In this document: piece after piece, positions 63,130 to 64,000 of the stretch
Layout of the letters: the number at the start of each line of letters is the position of its first letter
Numbering within the stretch: position 1 is the stretch's first letter
NCBI GenBank assembly: GCA_963845445.1
Contig: CAWJSE010000002.1
Span: 62,001-126,000 of the forward strand
Reading direction: 5' to 3'
Source: JABDBL01 sp963845445
Lineage (GTDB): Bacteria > Cyanobacteriota > Vampirovibrionia > Obscuribacterales > Obscuribacteraceae
Length of the DNA stretch: 64,000 bases
The notes under the pieces: generated by a model
Told to the model about the DNA's origin: nothing
Database searches by the model: none
What the model saw: only the letters and a program-made list of their open reading frames with translations
Program-made: the position numbers and the translations under genes

Positions 63130-63999
63130 ATGAAGCAATTACGCATTTTTAAATCAATCATCGTAGAAACATGGCTGGGACTCAGGCAGAGTGGTTGGTC
63201 AAATTGGCTAGTAATCAGTATTTTAGCTATTGCTTTAACCATATTTGGTGGCATCTTACAGGTGACAATTTCATTGCAAAATCTTGTTTCTTCATGGGGC
63301 TCGCAACTAGAAATATCCGCTTATCTCAAAGACGGAAACGATCCTAAATTAATAGCCAACGAGATTAAGCAAATCCCCGGCGTAGACAGCGTTGAAATAA
63401 TACCTAAAGAAATCGCTTGGCAAGATATGCAAAAGTCCTTACATGTAGCTTCTGTAGTTAACCCCTTGCCCAATACCCTGCACGTAAAAGTAATCTCCAG
63501 TAACAAGGTAGAAGATGTAGCCTCGCGCATTAAGTTATTAGGTTCAGTGGAACACGTGCGTTTTCCTTTGAAAGTAGCAAGACGTCTGAATCAATTTCGT
63601 CAATTCATAGAAATAGCTGGTTTGGCGCTGACCACTGCTCTGACCGTAGCTACTCTTACGGTCATTGGTAATACCATTCATCTGGTTATACAAGCGCGCC
63701 AAAGAGAAATAGAAATTTTAAGCTTGATGGGTGTTAGCCCCTCTTATATTAAATCACCCCTAATATTGCAGGGTGCTTCTTATGGAGCTATTTCAGGGCT
63801 TTTGGCAATAGCTGTTTTGTGGGCAGTCCATTTATATATCAATCCATTAATAACTGATCAATTACTGGGCTTTGCTCCTCTCGTTTCAAAAAGTATGGAA
63901 GTAAGCATTATGCAAACGTTTGCTGTCTTAATGTTATTAGGAGTAGCTGTTGGCGCAGGTGGTAGCTGGTGGACTTCTGGACGTTATATAAAAGTTTAG
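63130..63999 (+). CDS. ftsX: Cell division protein FtsX
   Basis: 289 residues, complete (stop at 63997-63999, the last bases of the window). Four transmembrane helices with the FtsX layout: an N-terminal helix (LVISILAIALTIFGGIL), an extracytoplasmic domain (ISAYLKDGNDPKLIANEIKQ), and a C-terminal set (TTALTVATLTVIGNTIHLVI). With FtsE it forms the FtsEX complex. The next gene downstream is expected to be a peptidoglycan hydrolase or envelope protein but is outside the window. Confidence 0.9.
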   Translation: MKQLRIFKSIIVETWLGLRQSGWSNWLVISILAIALTIFGGILQVTISLQNLVSSWGSQLEISAYLKDGNDPKLIANEIKQIPGVDSVEIIPKEIAWQDMQKSLHVASVVNPLPNTLHVKVISSNKVEDVASRIKLLGSVEHVRFPLKVARRLNQFRQFIEIAGLALTTALTVATLTVIGNTIHLVIQARQREIEILSLMGVSPSYIKSPLILQGASYGAISGLLAIAVLWAVHLYINPLITDQLLGFAPLVSKSMEVSIMQTFAVLMLLGVAVGAGGSWWTSGRYIKV

Positions 64000-64000
64000 C

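Noticed and set aside
1..64000. tRNA, rRNA or riboswitch genes
   Set aside because: Scanning both strands for T-loop-like motifs and long conserved structures gave no convincing candidate. A covariance-model search would be decisive.

Overview
The window looks like a chromosomal segment of an AT-rich, diderm bacterium. Supporting features are a TonB-ExbB-ExbD energy transduction operon, FtsEX, the succinylase branch of the diaminopimelate pathway (DapD, DapC, DapE, LysA), many secreted TPR proteins and LuxR-type regulators. The mixture of cyanobacteria-like and Firmicutes-like gene sets (YvcK/RapZ-like pair, CdaA, PdxST) suggests the non-photosynthetic sister group of Cyanobacteria (Vampirovibrionia/Melainabacteria, perhaps Obscuribacterales). 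This placement is an inference from gene content only. No rRNA, tRNA or CRISPR array was recognised.

Layout: 1-10 kb holds housekeeping genes (rpe, cysE, fabF, def, a RapZ C-terminal-domain protein with yvcK) and an acyl-CoA-dehydrogenase-like protein that lacks the usual catalytic Glu. 10.5-18.8 kb has dnaB interrupted by a 495-residue intein, acsA, a SpoU/TrmH methyltransferase, a NUDIX hydrolase, folC and a solo LuxR-type HTH protein. 18.8-26.2 kb has a TPR/TonB-C/HETGH-protease fusion, dapE-dapD-dapC with a GC-rich 100-bp duplicated repeat, and two poorly known genes. 26.3-34 kb has a divergent rpoB translationally coupled to a TPR protein, a response regulator with a DUF2993 protein, and rpmE. 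35-41.8 kb has cdaA, lysA, a YraN-like gene, serS, pdxS-pdxT, a pdxT relic and a DUF488 gene. 42-46.3 kb is the accessory patch: an IS21-type remnant (istA 3' end, istB), a broken gene beside it, and a DUF4160/DUF2442-HTH pair. 46.3-57 kb carries MATE, GNAT, deaminase, SDR, miaA, sppA and several secreted or membrane proteins of unknown role. 57-64 kb carries the TonB operon, an SCP2-like protein, a DciA-like DnaB-loader candidate, and ftsE-ftsX.

The most striking technical property is that at least twelve genes, including expected essential ones (rpoB, folC, pdxS, cdaA), are broken by a single-base shift, mostly at or beside short homopolymers, and read cleanly when one base is added or removed. 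This points to uncorrected sequencing or assembly indels rather than mass pseudogenisation. I annotate these as whole genes spanning the shift.

The most interesting biology is: (a) an rpoB that lies away from rpoC, is coupled to a TPR gene and has lost near-invariant residues of the rifamycin-pocket region; (b) a secreted TPR/TonB-C/zincin protein whose TonB-like domain matches the TonB encoded 38 kb away; (c) a TonB whose usual single N-terminal anchor is replaced by a multi-spanning membrane domain; and (d) a DnaB intein with an HTH embedded in its endonuclease region.
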